DNA of 36,893 bases from Opitutaceae bacterium UBA2377 (GTDB taxonomy: Bacteria > Verrucomicrobiota > Verrucomicrobiia > Opitutales > Opitutaceae): assembly GCA_002344205.1 (NCBI GenBank), contig DDSZ01000047.1, positions 1 to 36,893 on the forward strand. Reading direction: 5' to 3'. Below, piece after piece: positions 6,718 through 15,200 of this stretch. The notes beneath the pieces are model-generated. The model was not told where the DNA came from. It searched no databases and saw nothing but the letters and a program-made list of their open reading frames with translations. The translations under genes and the position numbers were made by a program. Every line of letters starts with the position of its first letter. The stretch's first letter is position 1.

Positions 6718-7893
6718 ATGAAAACCGTCACAGGCGAAGCTCCGGGGCGGCTGGATTTTTTGGGCGGCGTGGCCGACTACAGCGGCTCGCTCGTGCTGGA
6801 GATGCCGCTCAGCCTGACGACCCGGGTGACGATCACCGCGACGCAGACGCCCGAACTGGTCTTTGCGAGCGTCGGCGAAGGTTACTGTTCGCTGCCGCCG
6901 GGCGCGCCGCCGACGGAGACTCCGAAGTGGGTGCGGTATCCCTACGGCTGTTTTCTGCTCTTCTGCGCGGCGCAACGCTGGCAGCCCAGGTCCGGTTTGG
7001 TGTTCCACATCGAGTCGGATGTGCCCGCCTCGATGGGTGTGAGCAGCAGCGCGGCGCTGGAGGTCGCAACGTTGCGCGCCCTGGAAAAATTTTCCGGCAA
7101 AAAATTCAAAGGCACTGCGTTGGCGCGGCTCGCGCAGCGCGCTGAGAACGAGATTGTCGGCGCGCCCTGCGGGCTGATGGACCAGCTCGCCTCGGCCAAC
7201 GGCGTGCGCGGTGCGCTGCTGCCGATCCTGTGCCGGCCCGACACCCTGCTGGCGCCGGTGAAGCTGCCGGCGGGTGTGATCGCGGTGGGCTGGCCGAGCG
7301 GTGTGAAGCACGCGGTGACGGATTCGCCCTACGCGACGGCGCGCGCCGGGGCCTTCATGGGCAGGAAGCTCATCGAGATCGGCACGGGCCGGAAGCTGGC
7401 GCACGCGACGGAGCTGACGCCTTCCGCGGTGCGCAGTCTGCCGGAGGCCGTGCTGCCCGCGGTCATCACCGGCCGCGAATTTCTTGAGCGTTGCGGCGGG
7501 GTGGATGATCCGCTCTCCAGGATTGAACCGGCGCGGAGCTACGCCGTGCGCGCCGCCGTGTCATTTCCGGTGGAGGAAAATTTCCGCAGCGAGACGGCGG
7601 TCGCGCTCCTGCGTGGCGTCAACACCCGCAACAGCGCGGAGTCGCTCCGCGTGCTGGGCGAGCTGCTCTGCCAGTCGCATGCCGGCTATTCGTCCATCGG
7701 TCTCGGCTGTCCCGAGACGGACGACATGGTGGCGGCCGTGTGCGCGGCCGGCCCGGCGCGGGGATTTTACGGCGCCCGCGTGAGCGGCGGCGGCAGCGGC
7801 GGCACCGTCGTGGTGCTGCTCCAGGCAACGGCCCTGCCGGCGTTGAAAAAAATCGCCCGCCGGCTTGGCCGGCCGGTGGTGGTCATCCGCTGA
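6718..7893 (+). CDS. GHMP sugar kinase, galactokinase / L-arabinokinase-like
   Basis: A 391-residue GHMP kinase predicted to phosphorylate a sugar at C1 with ATP. The N-terminus GEAPGRLDFLGGVADYSGS resembles the kinase domain of plant L-arabinokinase (APGRLDVMGGIADYSGS) more than typical galactokinases, which have GEHTDY. The ATP-binding motif GVSSSAALE is at about residue 106, VGAPCGLMDQLASANG again follows the arabinokinase pattern, and the C-terminal glycine-rich motif is SGGGSGGTVV near 356. The ATG at 6718 has GAGG nine bases upstream. It lies two bases before the sialidase-fold gene, so the two are coupled. Kinase class is certain; L-arabinose, galactose or a related sugar as substrate is inferred. 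Confidence 0.85.
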   Translation: MKTVTGEAPGRLDFLGGVADYSGSLVLEMPLSLTTRVTITATQTPELVFASVGEGYCSLPPGAPPTETPKWVRYPYGCFLLFCAAQRWQPRSGLVFHIESDVPASMGVSSSAALEVATLRALEKFSGKKFKGTALARLAQRAENEIVGAPCGLMDQLASANGVRGALLPILCRPDTLLAPVKLPAGVIAVGWPSGVKHAVTDSPYATARAGAFMGRKLIEIGTGRKLAHATELTPSAVRSLPEAVLPAVITGREFLERCGGVDDPLSRIEPARSYAVRAAVSFPVEENFRSETAVALLRGVNTRNSAESLRVLGELLCQSHAGYSSIGLGCPETDDMVAAVCAAGPARGFYGARVSGGGSGGTVVVLLQATALPALKKIARRLGRPVVVIR

Positions 7894-7895
7894 AC

Positions 7896-9179
7896 ATGGA
7901 CGCCGCCGCCTACGCGCAGGAGATCGCCCGCACCCGGCCGGACTGCGTGGTTTACCGGCCGCGCGCCGAGTTCGGCCCCGATGCGGAAAACCAGCAGATC
8001 ATCGGGCTGGTGACGCCCGGCGGCCACTGGCTGATGACTTGGACGCAAGCCACGCATGAGAACAACCCCGACCAGGGCGTGGTTGTGAGCCGCAGCGAGG
8101 ACCGCGGCCGGACCTGGAGCGCGCCGCAGCGGATTGACGGCGCGACCCCCGCGCAGCAGGCCGGGCCGGAGCGCGGCAAATACCAGGCGAGCTGGGCGTT
8201 TTTCATCACCGTCCCCGCGACGGGCCGGATCTATCTTTTCTACAACAAGAACACCGGTGTCACCGATGCGCGCGACGACACGACGGGCGTGCTGCGGTTC
8301 CGGTTTTCCGAGGACGACGGCCGCACCTGGTCCGCGCCATACGACCACCTGCGCATCCGGCGCGGGACGATCGATCATCCCGACCCGGCGATGCCGGTGA
8401 ACTTTGTCACCTGTTTCCAGAGCTTCGTCGCGCCGGACGGCGTGCCGATGGCGAGCCTCACGCGCTGGGGCTCGGGCAGCCCGCACCTGCTCAACGTGAA
8501 CAGCGAGGTGTGGTTCCTGCGCTTCGAGAACATCCTCACCGAGCGCGATCCGGCGAAGCTCGTGATGACGACTTGGCCGGAAGGCGGCACCGGCCTGCAG
8601 GTGCCGCATCCGCTGCGCATGAACCAGAGCCTCGCGCAGGAGGCGATGACCGTGCCGTTGCCGGACGGGCGGCTGTTCACCGTCATGCGCACGCTGCAGG
8701 GCTGCCTGTTCTGGAGCCAGTCGCGCGACCACGGCCGCAACTGGGCCTCGCATTGGACCGATTACGACGAGACCTCACCGCTGCCGGTCTTTCCGCTGCG
8801 CTACAGCGACGACGGTCCCTTGGTGCATTCGCCCATCGTCTGCTGCCCGATCTTCGCCTACGCCCCGGGCAAATACTGCCTCATCTACTACAACAACGAC
8901 GGCTACATCCCCGGCGCGCGGCATCCCACGGATTACCAGGTCAACCGCCGCGACGTCTGGATCGTGTGCGGCCGTTATCAGGACGGGCCCGGCCAGCCGG
9001 TGGTCTTCGGCGAACCGCAGCGGTTCGCCACGGCGGAGGCGGTAAAGCTCGGCCACTACGGGCGGATCGAGCCGGTGTGCTATCCAAGTTACTTCCGCGA
9101 CGGCGAGGACCACTGGCTGTGGTATTCTGACCGCAAGCATTTCGTGCTCGGCAAGAAGCTGAACCCGTATCTGGAGTAA
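7896..9179 (+). CDS. Sialidase-fold (BNR/Asp-box) protein
   Basis: A 427-residue beta-propeller of the exo-alpha-sialidase superfamily. Three Asp-box repeats are visible: SEDRGRTW (about 66), SEDDGRTW (about 138) and SRDHGRNW (about 275). There is no signal peptide or membrane segment at the N-terminus (MDAAAYAQEI), so it should act in the cytoplasm unless exported in an unusual way. I could not find a clear FRIP/YRIP motif or assign the arginine triad of true sialidases, so the substrate may be another glycan, for instance a uronic-acid-containing oligosaccharide. It starts two bases after the GHMP kinase stop and ends five bases before the ROK gene, within one operon. Confidence 0.82.
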   Translation: MDAAAYAQEIARTRPDCVVYRPRAEFGPDAENQQIIGLVTPGGHWLMTWTQATHENNPDQGVVVSRSEDRGRTWSAPQRIDGATPAQQAGPERGKYQASWAFFITVPATGRIYLFYNKNTGVTDARDDTTGVLRFRFSEDDGRTWSAPYDHLRIRRGTIDHPDPAMPVNFVTCFQSFVAPDGVPMASLTRWGSGSPHLLNVNSEVWFLRFENILTERDPAKLVMTTWPEGGTGLQVPHPLRMNQSLAQEAMTVPLPDGRLFTVMRTLQGCLFWSQSRDHGRNWASHWTDYDETSPLPVFPLRYSDDGPLVHSPIVCCPIFAYAPGKYCLIYYNNDGYIPGARHPTDYQVNRRDVWIVCGRYQDGPGQPVVFGEPQRFATAEAVKLGHYGRIEPVCYPSYFRDGEDHWLWYSDRKHFVLGKKLNPYLE

Positions 9180-9184
9180 CGCGC

Positions 9185-10117
9185 ATGAACCTCATCGGCG
9201 TGGACATCGGCGGGACCAAGTGCGCGCTCAGCGTGCCGGACGGTGCGGACCGGGTGCGCGAGGTCGCGCGTTTCGCCACCACCGACGTGCACGGCACGCG
9301 GGAGCGGATTTTTTCCGAGATCGCGAAGCTCGCCCCGCCGGCCGACACCAACTTCGGCATTTCCTGCGGCGGTCCGCTCGACGCGAAGCGCGGCCTGATC
9401 CTGTCGCCGCCGAATCTGCCCGGCTGGGACCGCATCGCGATCTGCGACGAGCTGACGCAGCGCTTCGGCGGCCAGGCGTTTTTGATGAACGATGCCAACG
9501 CCTGTGCGCTGGCCGAGTGGCAGTTTGGCGCGGGCCGCGGCTGCCGGAGCATGATCTTCCTCACGATGGGCACGGGGATGGGGGCGGGGCTGATTCTCGA
9601 CGGGCGGCTCTACGAGGGCGTGACCGGCAACGCCGGCGAAGTCGGCCATGTGCGGCTGGCGCCCGACGGGCCCATCGGCTACCGCAAGGCCGGCTCCTTC
9701 GAGGGTTTTTGTTCGGGCGGTGGCATCGCGCAGCTGGCGCGGCGGCGCACGGCGGAATTTGCCGGGCTCAGCACGCTGCAGGAGCTGGCTCCCGAGCAGC
9801 TAACGGCGCGGGCCGTGGGTGAGGCGGCGGCCGCCGGCGATGCGCTGGCGCTGGCCGTTTGGCAGGAAGTGGGGGAGCGGCTGGGCGAAGCGCTCGCCGT
9901 CCTCATCGACGTCCTCAACCCGGAGCGGATCGTGATCGGCAGCATTTACCAGCGCTGCGAACGTTTCATCGCGCCGGCCATGCAGGGCGCGATCGCCCGC
10001 GAGGCGCTGCCGGACAGCGTGCGTGATTGCCGGGTGCTGCCGGCGGTGCTGGGCGATGAGATCGGCAGCTACGCCGCGGTGGCGATCGCGCGGTATCACG
10101 CGGACCAAGTTTCATGA
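9185..10117 (+). CDS. ROK family sugar kinase / regulator-like protein
   Basis: A 310-residue ROK protein of the actin-like ATPase fold, probably phosphorylating a hexose or amino sugar. The phosphate-binding motif GVDIGGTKCAL opens the protein, NDANACALAEW carries the catalytic Asp, LTMGTGMGAGLILDG binds the nucleotide, and GNAGEVGHVRL carries the conserved Glu and His. The CxCGxxGCxE zinc motif of most ROK proteins is missing; the same place reads GSFEGFCSGGGIAQL. No DNA-binding domain precedes it, so it is a kinase type rather than a NagC-type repressor. GGAG lies eight bases before the ATG. Its stop overlaps the next start (ATGA), indicating coupling with the lyase. Confidence 0.9.
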   Translation: MNLIGVDIGGTKCALSVPDGADRVREVARFATTDVHGTRERIFSEIAKLAPPADTNFGISCGGPLDAKRGLILSPPNLPGWDRIAICDELTQRFGGQAFLMNDANACALAEWQFGAGRGCRSMIFLTMGTGMGAGLILDGRLYEGVTGNAGEVGHVRLAPDGPIGYRKAGSFEGFCSGGGIAQLARRRTAEFAGLSTLQELAPEQLTARAVGEAAAAGDALALAVWQEVGERLGEALAVLIDVLNPERIVIGSIYQRCERFIAPAMQGAIAREALPDSVRDCRVLPAVLGDEIGSYAAVAIARYHADQVS

Positions 10118-12126
10118 GCACAACTTCCCTCCCCACCGGCCGCCGCCGCGGCCTGCTGTTTGACGAGAACGACCTGCCGCGTATCCGTGCGAACACCACC
10201 GATCCGCGCTTCGCCGGTTTCTGGCACGAACAACTCGCCGCCGATGTGGCGGCAGACACGAAGTTCCTCCGCGAGGAGCTGCGGCTGACCAACCATGCCG
10301 TGCATCTGCTGCGCGCGCAGCGGATTCTGGAGCGGGCTTCTTTCATTTACCTCGTCAACCGCGACCCGGCCCAGCTCGCGCTGGCGAAGCTCGCCCTGCG
10401 GCGGATGCTCGATTACCCGGAGTGGGACAGCTTCATCGAGGGCGGCACGCAGGTGCTCGGCCTGCAGCGCGCCACCGAGGGCAGCGCCGCGCTGCTGGTC
10501 GCGCTTGATTGCCTGGGCGACGCGCTCACGCCGGCCGAGGCCGCGGAGGTCGAGCAAGCCGTGCTCACCAAAGGCGTGCCGGCGTGCCATGCGACCGTAT
10601 ACGGACTCAAATATCCCGACCGCGTGCGCGGCTGGGAGTGGAACCCGCGCAGCGAGGTGGACGAGTTCCGGCACATCAGTCTCAAGCGCTGGCCGCTCAT
10701 CCTCAACGCGACCAACCTCAAGATCATTCCCACTGCGTGCCTCGGCATTGCGGCCTGTCATTTCCGCGGCCGGGTGGCGGCGGCGGAGGGTTGGCTCGAG
10801 TTGGCGCGTTCCAGCGCGAAATCCTTCGCCACCATGTATGGCAGCGACGGGAGCTACGACGAGGGCGTAAGTTACTGGGGCTACACCACCCTCTACCTCG
10901 CGCTGTTTGCCGAGGTGCTGTGGCGCACCCAGGGCATCGATGACCGGCAGCTCATCAATTACCCGGGCACGGTGCGCTACGCGCTGGGCCAGACGATGCC
11001 CACCCGGGACAGCGGGCGGAAGCCGGCGGACTTCCAACATGTGAAAGGCTACATGATGGCCACGGTAAAGCCGGCATATGACGTGGTGAACCACGGAGAC
11101 TCCAACCATGGCGTGGAGGTGTCCGTGGCCGCGTGGGTGGCCCGCACGCACGACGACCCGGTGGCGCAGTTCGTGGCGCGCGACATCGGCGAGGTGAAAC
11201 ATTTCCCCGCGCTCGTCTGGTATGAGAACGCGCGGCCGGCGGCATCGCCGGAACCCGCGCTGCTCGACCAGCGGCTGAGCAATGACATCGTGATCTCACG
11301 CACCGGCTGGGGCGCGGAGGACAACGTGCTGGCCCTGCGCAGCGGTGGGCCGGCGAACCACGAGCACGCCGACCGCAACAGCGTCATTTTCAAGGCCTAT
11401 GGCGAACGCCTGCTGCACGATCCTTTCCGCGCCGCCTACATGGTGCAGAGCCCGCGTTGGATCCTGCGGCTGACCGAGGCGCATTCGGCGGTCCTGATCG
11501 ACGGCAAGGGCCACCAGTATCACGACGGCAGCGAGGGCACGAACGCCTCGTGGGCCTTCGCCAAGGTGACCGACCATGCGACGGGCCGTGGCTGGATGCG
11601 GGTCACCAGCGACGCGACGGAGGCCTACCAATTGGTGAATGACGATGTCGCCCTCGTGCAACGCACCCTGGTCTACCTGAAACCGGACGTCGTCGTCCTG
11701 CTGGACCGGGTGGAAATGAAGACCCGGCCGGCGCCCGTGCAGGTGCGCTTCCAGCTCTACAACGAGGACGGCGGCGGCCAGCAGCGGATCGACGGCGACG
11801 AGTTCACGATCACCCGGCCGGGGGCCTCTTTGCTGGGGCGCATCGGGAGCCGCGCGGGGCTCCGGTTGCAGGCGGGCCGGTTGCCGCTGGAACCCAAGGA
11901 CGGGGAGCAACAGTTCGCCGAGGTGGCATCAGCGGAATCCCGCACGCACGCCATCCTGACGGTCTGCACGGCGGCCCCGGCCGGAAAGAAACACGGCCGG
12001 CTTCAGCTGGTGCAGGGCGCCGCCGGCTGGGAGGTGCGGGGCGAGCACAACGGCCTGAAGGTCAACCTCTCCCTGACCCCGGGAAGCACCGGAGTGCCCC
12101 TGATTGGCGGACTGGAAAACCGGTAA
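10114..12126 (+). CDS. Heparinase II/III family polysaccharide lyase-like protein
   Basis: A 670-residue protein with an N-terminal alpha/alpha-toroid and a C-terminal beta-sandwich typical of heparinase II/III and related lyases, which cleave uronic-acid glycans by beta-elimination. In the toroid, DGSYDEGVSYWGYTT (about 246-260) holds the tyrosines expected of the catalytic region. At the start of the sandwich, GGPANHEHADRNSVIFKAYG (about 411-430) carries the conserved His cluster. No signal peptide is present (MSTTSLPTGRRRG), so it probably acts on imported oligosaccharides. It overlaps the ROK gene by four bases and is the last gene of the cluster. The polysaccharide cannot be told from sequence alone. 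Confidence 0.87.
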   Translation: MSTTSLPTGRRRGLLFDENDLPRIRANTTDPRFAGFWHEQLAADVAADTKFLREELRLTNHAVHLLRAQRILERASFIYLVNRDPAQLALAKLALRRMLDYPEWDSFIEGGTQVLGLQRATEGSAALLVALDCLGDALTPAEAAEVEQAVLTKGVPACHATVYGLKYPDRVRGWEWNPRSEVDEFRHISLKRWPLILNATNLKIIPTACLGIAACHFRGRVAAAEGWLELARSSAKSFATMYGSDGSYDEGVSYWGYTTLYLALFAEVLWRTQGIDDRQLINYPGTVRYALGQTMPTRDSGRKPADFQHVKGYMMATVKPAYDVVNHGDSNHGVEVSVAAWVARTHDDPVAQFVARDIGEVKHFPALVWYENARPAASPEPALLDQRLSNDIVISRTGWGAEDNVLALRSGGPANHEHADRNSVIFKAYGERLLHDPFRAAYMVQSPRWILRLTEAHSAVLIDGKGHQYHDGSEGTNASWAFAKVTDHATGRGWMRVTSDATEAYQLVNDDVALVQRTLVYLKPDVVVLLDRVEMKTRPAPVQVRFQLYNEDGGGQQRIDGDEFTITRPGASLLGRIGSRAGLRLQAGRLPLEPKDGEQQFAEVASAESRTHAILTVCTAAPAGKKHGRLQLVQGAAGWEVRGEHNGLKVNLSLTPGSTGVPLIGGLENR

Positions 12127-12159
12127 GAACGGGCTGAGGGAAATTCTTTAGAATGTTCG

Positions 12160-12186
12160 TTGACAAGGGTTTGTTGAGAGTAATCT
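12160..12186 (+). promoter_or_regulatory. Possible sigma-70 promoter for the large hybrid kinase
   Basis: A perfect TTGACA (12160-12165) lies 15 bases upstream of TAATCT (12181-12186), about 37-60 bases before the kinase start. The spacing is short and the -10 box is poor, so this is a suggestion only. Confidence 0.3.
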
Positions 12187-12192
12187 CGCTTT

Positions 12193-12220
12193 CCGGGGAA
12201 TTTGTCGGAATGCTCCCCGG
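12193..12220 (+). promoter_or_regulatory. Stem-loop ending two bases before the kinase start codon
   Basis: CCGGGGA (12193-12199) and TCCCCGG (12214-12220) form a perfect seven-pair GC-rich stem with a 14-base loop. The ATG is at 12223, so the folded leader would cover the ribosome site. Possible translational control is inferred. Confidence 0.4.
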
Positions 12221-12222
12221 CC

Positions 12223-15200
12223 ATGAAAGCTCCTTTGCCACCCGACGAGTCTGCGCGGTTGGCGGCAGTGCGCGACTATGCGGTGTTGGACACGCCGCCG
12301 GAGGCGGATTTTGACAGCATCGCGACGCTGGCGGCGCAGATCTGCGACATGCCCATCGCGCTGATCACGCTCATTGACGGGGAGCGGCAATGGTTCAAGG
12401 CGAAGGTCGGCATAGAAATCGAATCCACGCCGCGGGAGGTGGCCTTCTGTGCCCACGCCATCAACCGGCCCCGGGAGCTGCTGGTCGTGAATGACGCCAC
12501 CAAGGATCCGCGGTTTGCCGACAACCCCTACGTCACCGAAGCCAACGGCATCCGCTTCTATGCCGGCGCGCCGCTGGTTACGCCCGGCGGCCATGCCCTG
12601 GGCACTTTGTGCGTGGTTGACCGGAAGCCCCGTGAGATTTCTGCGGGGCAGCGCGAGGCGCTCGCCGTCCTCAGCCGGCATGTGATGACGCAGTTGCAGC
12701 TGCGCCGCCAGTTGCGGGAGCGCCAGCGCATCGAGCGCGCGCTGGCCGTCAGCGAGGAGCGGTGGCAGTTTGCCCTGGAAGGCAGCGACCAGGGCGTGTG
12801 GGACTGGGACGTGCCGAGCCAGACCGTGTATTTTTCCCCGCGGTGGTGCGCCCAGCTCGGCCATGCGCCCGACGAGGTGCCCCACCGGCTGGAGGAGTGG
12901 TCGTCGCGGGTGCATCCGGATGACCTGCCCGCCACGTTGCGGCGGATTCAGGAGCATTTCGAGGGGCGCACGCCGATCTACGAGGCGGAGTTCCGGATGC
13001 GGGCGAAGGACGGCACCTGGCGCTGGATCGCGGACCGCGGCAAGGTGATGACCCGCGATGCGGCGGGCAAACCCCTGCGGGTGGTCGGCACGCACATCGA
13101 CATTACCGAACGCCGCGGTCTGGAGGAAAAACTGCGGCGCAGCGAGGCCAGCCTGAGCCGCGCGCAGCAGGTCGCGCACATCGGCAGCTGGGAGACCGAT
13201 CTGGTCACGATGGAGGTGGCATGGTCGGAGGAGACCCACCGCATCTTCGGCACGTCGCCGGCGACCTTCCAGCCCAACCACGAGAGTTTCCTAGATCGCG
13301 TGCATCCCGAAGACCGCGCCAAGGTGCACGAGGCCTTTCTTGCCTCCCTGCCGGCGGACGAAGCCCGCGTGATGGAACATCGCATCTGTTTGCCGGACGG
13401 CTCGGTAAAACACGTCGAGGAGCGCTGGCGGGTTTTCCGGGAACAACCAGACCGGCCCGCGCGGGCGGTCGGCACCTGTCAGGACATCACAGGGCGGCGG
13501 CAACTGGAGGAGGACCGGAAAAAACTCATCCGCGACCTTGGGGAACGCCTGAAAGAAGTGCGGGCGCTTCATCAGGTGTCGGCGCTCCTCGGCAAGGGTG
13601 GCGCGCTCACACCTGCGGTGCTGGCACGCATCGCCGGCCTGCTGCCGCCGGCGATGCAATATCCGGAGGCCGCCGCGGCGCGCATCGTGCTGGGCGACCT
13701 GGTGCAGGAGACCCCGGACTATCCGCCCGGAGCGGCGGACCGGCTGGAGGCGGCGATTGACGGCGGGCCGGGCCTGGCCGGGCGGATCGAGGTGGCCTAT
13801 CGGGGAAAGGTGCCGGCGGCGGAGAAAGGACCGTTTTTGGCGGAGGAACACCGGCTCGTGGAATCGCTGGCGGAAATGCTCTCCACCCACGCGCGCCGGC
13901 ACGCCGCGGAGCAGGCCCTCGCGGAGACGCTCGAGTGCAACCGCGACCTCATCCGCTCCATCGAGGGCATCGTGTGGGAGGCGGATGCCGTTACCCTCGC
14001 TTTCACATTTGTCAGCGAACAGGCGCAGCGCCTGCTGGGTTACCCCACCCGGGCCTGGCTGGAGGAGCCCGAGTTTTGGGAGGAGCACATCCATCCGGAC
14101 GACCGCGCCGCGACCGTGCGCAGCTGCCGCGACCTTGCCCGGCAGGGCCGGGACCATGTGCTCGAATACCGGATGCTGGCCGCCGACGGCCGCGAAGTCT
14201 GGCTGCGCGACATGGTGACCTACGTGGCAGAACCGGGCCGCCGGCCGCTGCTGCGCGGCGTGATGATGGACATCACGGAGCGCAAGCTGGCCGAGGGCGA
14301 AATCAGTGCGCTGGCGCACCGGCTGACTGCCGTGTTGGAGAGCATCACCGACGCCTTTTACACCCTCGATCGCGGGTGGTGCTTCGCCTACCTCAACGGC
14401 GAGGCCGAACGCTTCCTGCAACGCCCCAAGGAGACCCTGATCGGACGCACTATCTGGGAGGAGTTTCCGGCCGCGGTCGGCTCCACCTTTGAGCGGGAAT
14501 ACCGCCGGGCGATGCAGGAGCGCGTGACGGTGGTGTTTGAGGAATTCTACCCCGCGCCGCTGAACCGTTGGTTCGAGGTCCGGGCCTATCCCTCCGACGA
14601 GGGGCTCGCGGTTTATTTCCAAGACATCACCGAGCGCCGCCGCTCGGCCGAGGCGTTGCGCCTGAGCGAGGAGCGGTTCCGGGAGCTGGCGGAAAACGTC
14701 GCCGATATCTTCTACAATTACGACCCGGTGAACCACCGGCTGCTCTATGCCAACCCGGCCTACGAAACCATTTTCGGCCGTTCCTTGGAAGGGGCCTACG
14801 CCGAGCCGCTGGATTACCTGCAGGGCGTCCATCCGGACGACCGGGCCGGGGTGGAGGCAGCATTGGCGAAGCAGCTCCGCGGTGAAAACACCGAGGCGAT
14901 CTTCCGGGTGCTGCGGCCGGACGGCTCAGTCCGCTGGGTCACCGAGCAGGCGGTGCCGGTGCTCGATGCCGCCGGCCGGGTGGAACGCCTCGTGGGCACC
15001 ATGCGCGACATCACCGAGCGCCAGGAGGTGATCAACCGGCTCAGTGTCAGCGAGGAGCGCTTCCGGCTGCTGTCCAAGGCGACCCAGGATGCGATCTGGG
15101 ACTGGGATCTGGTCACGGGCAGCTTCTGGTGGAGCGAAGGATTCGAAACCCTGTTCGGTTATTCCCTGGTCGAAATCGCACCGACCATCGATTCCTGGTC

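Noticed and set aside
12143..12154. ATTCT/AGAAT mini-hairpin after the lyase gene as a terminator
   Set aside because: Only five weak pairs with a two-base loop and no T-run.
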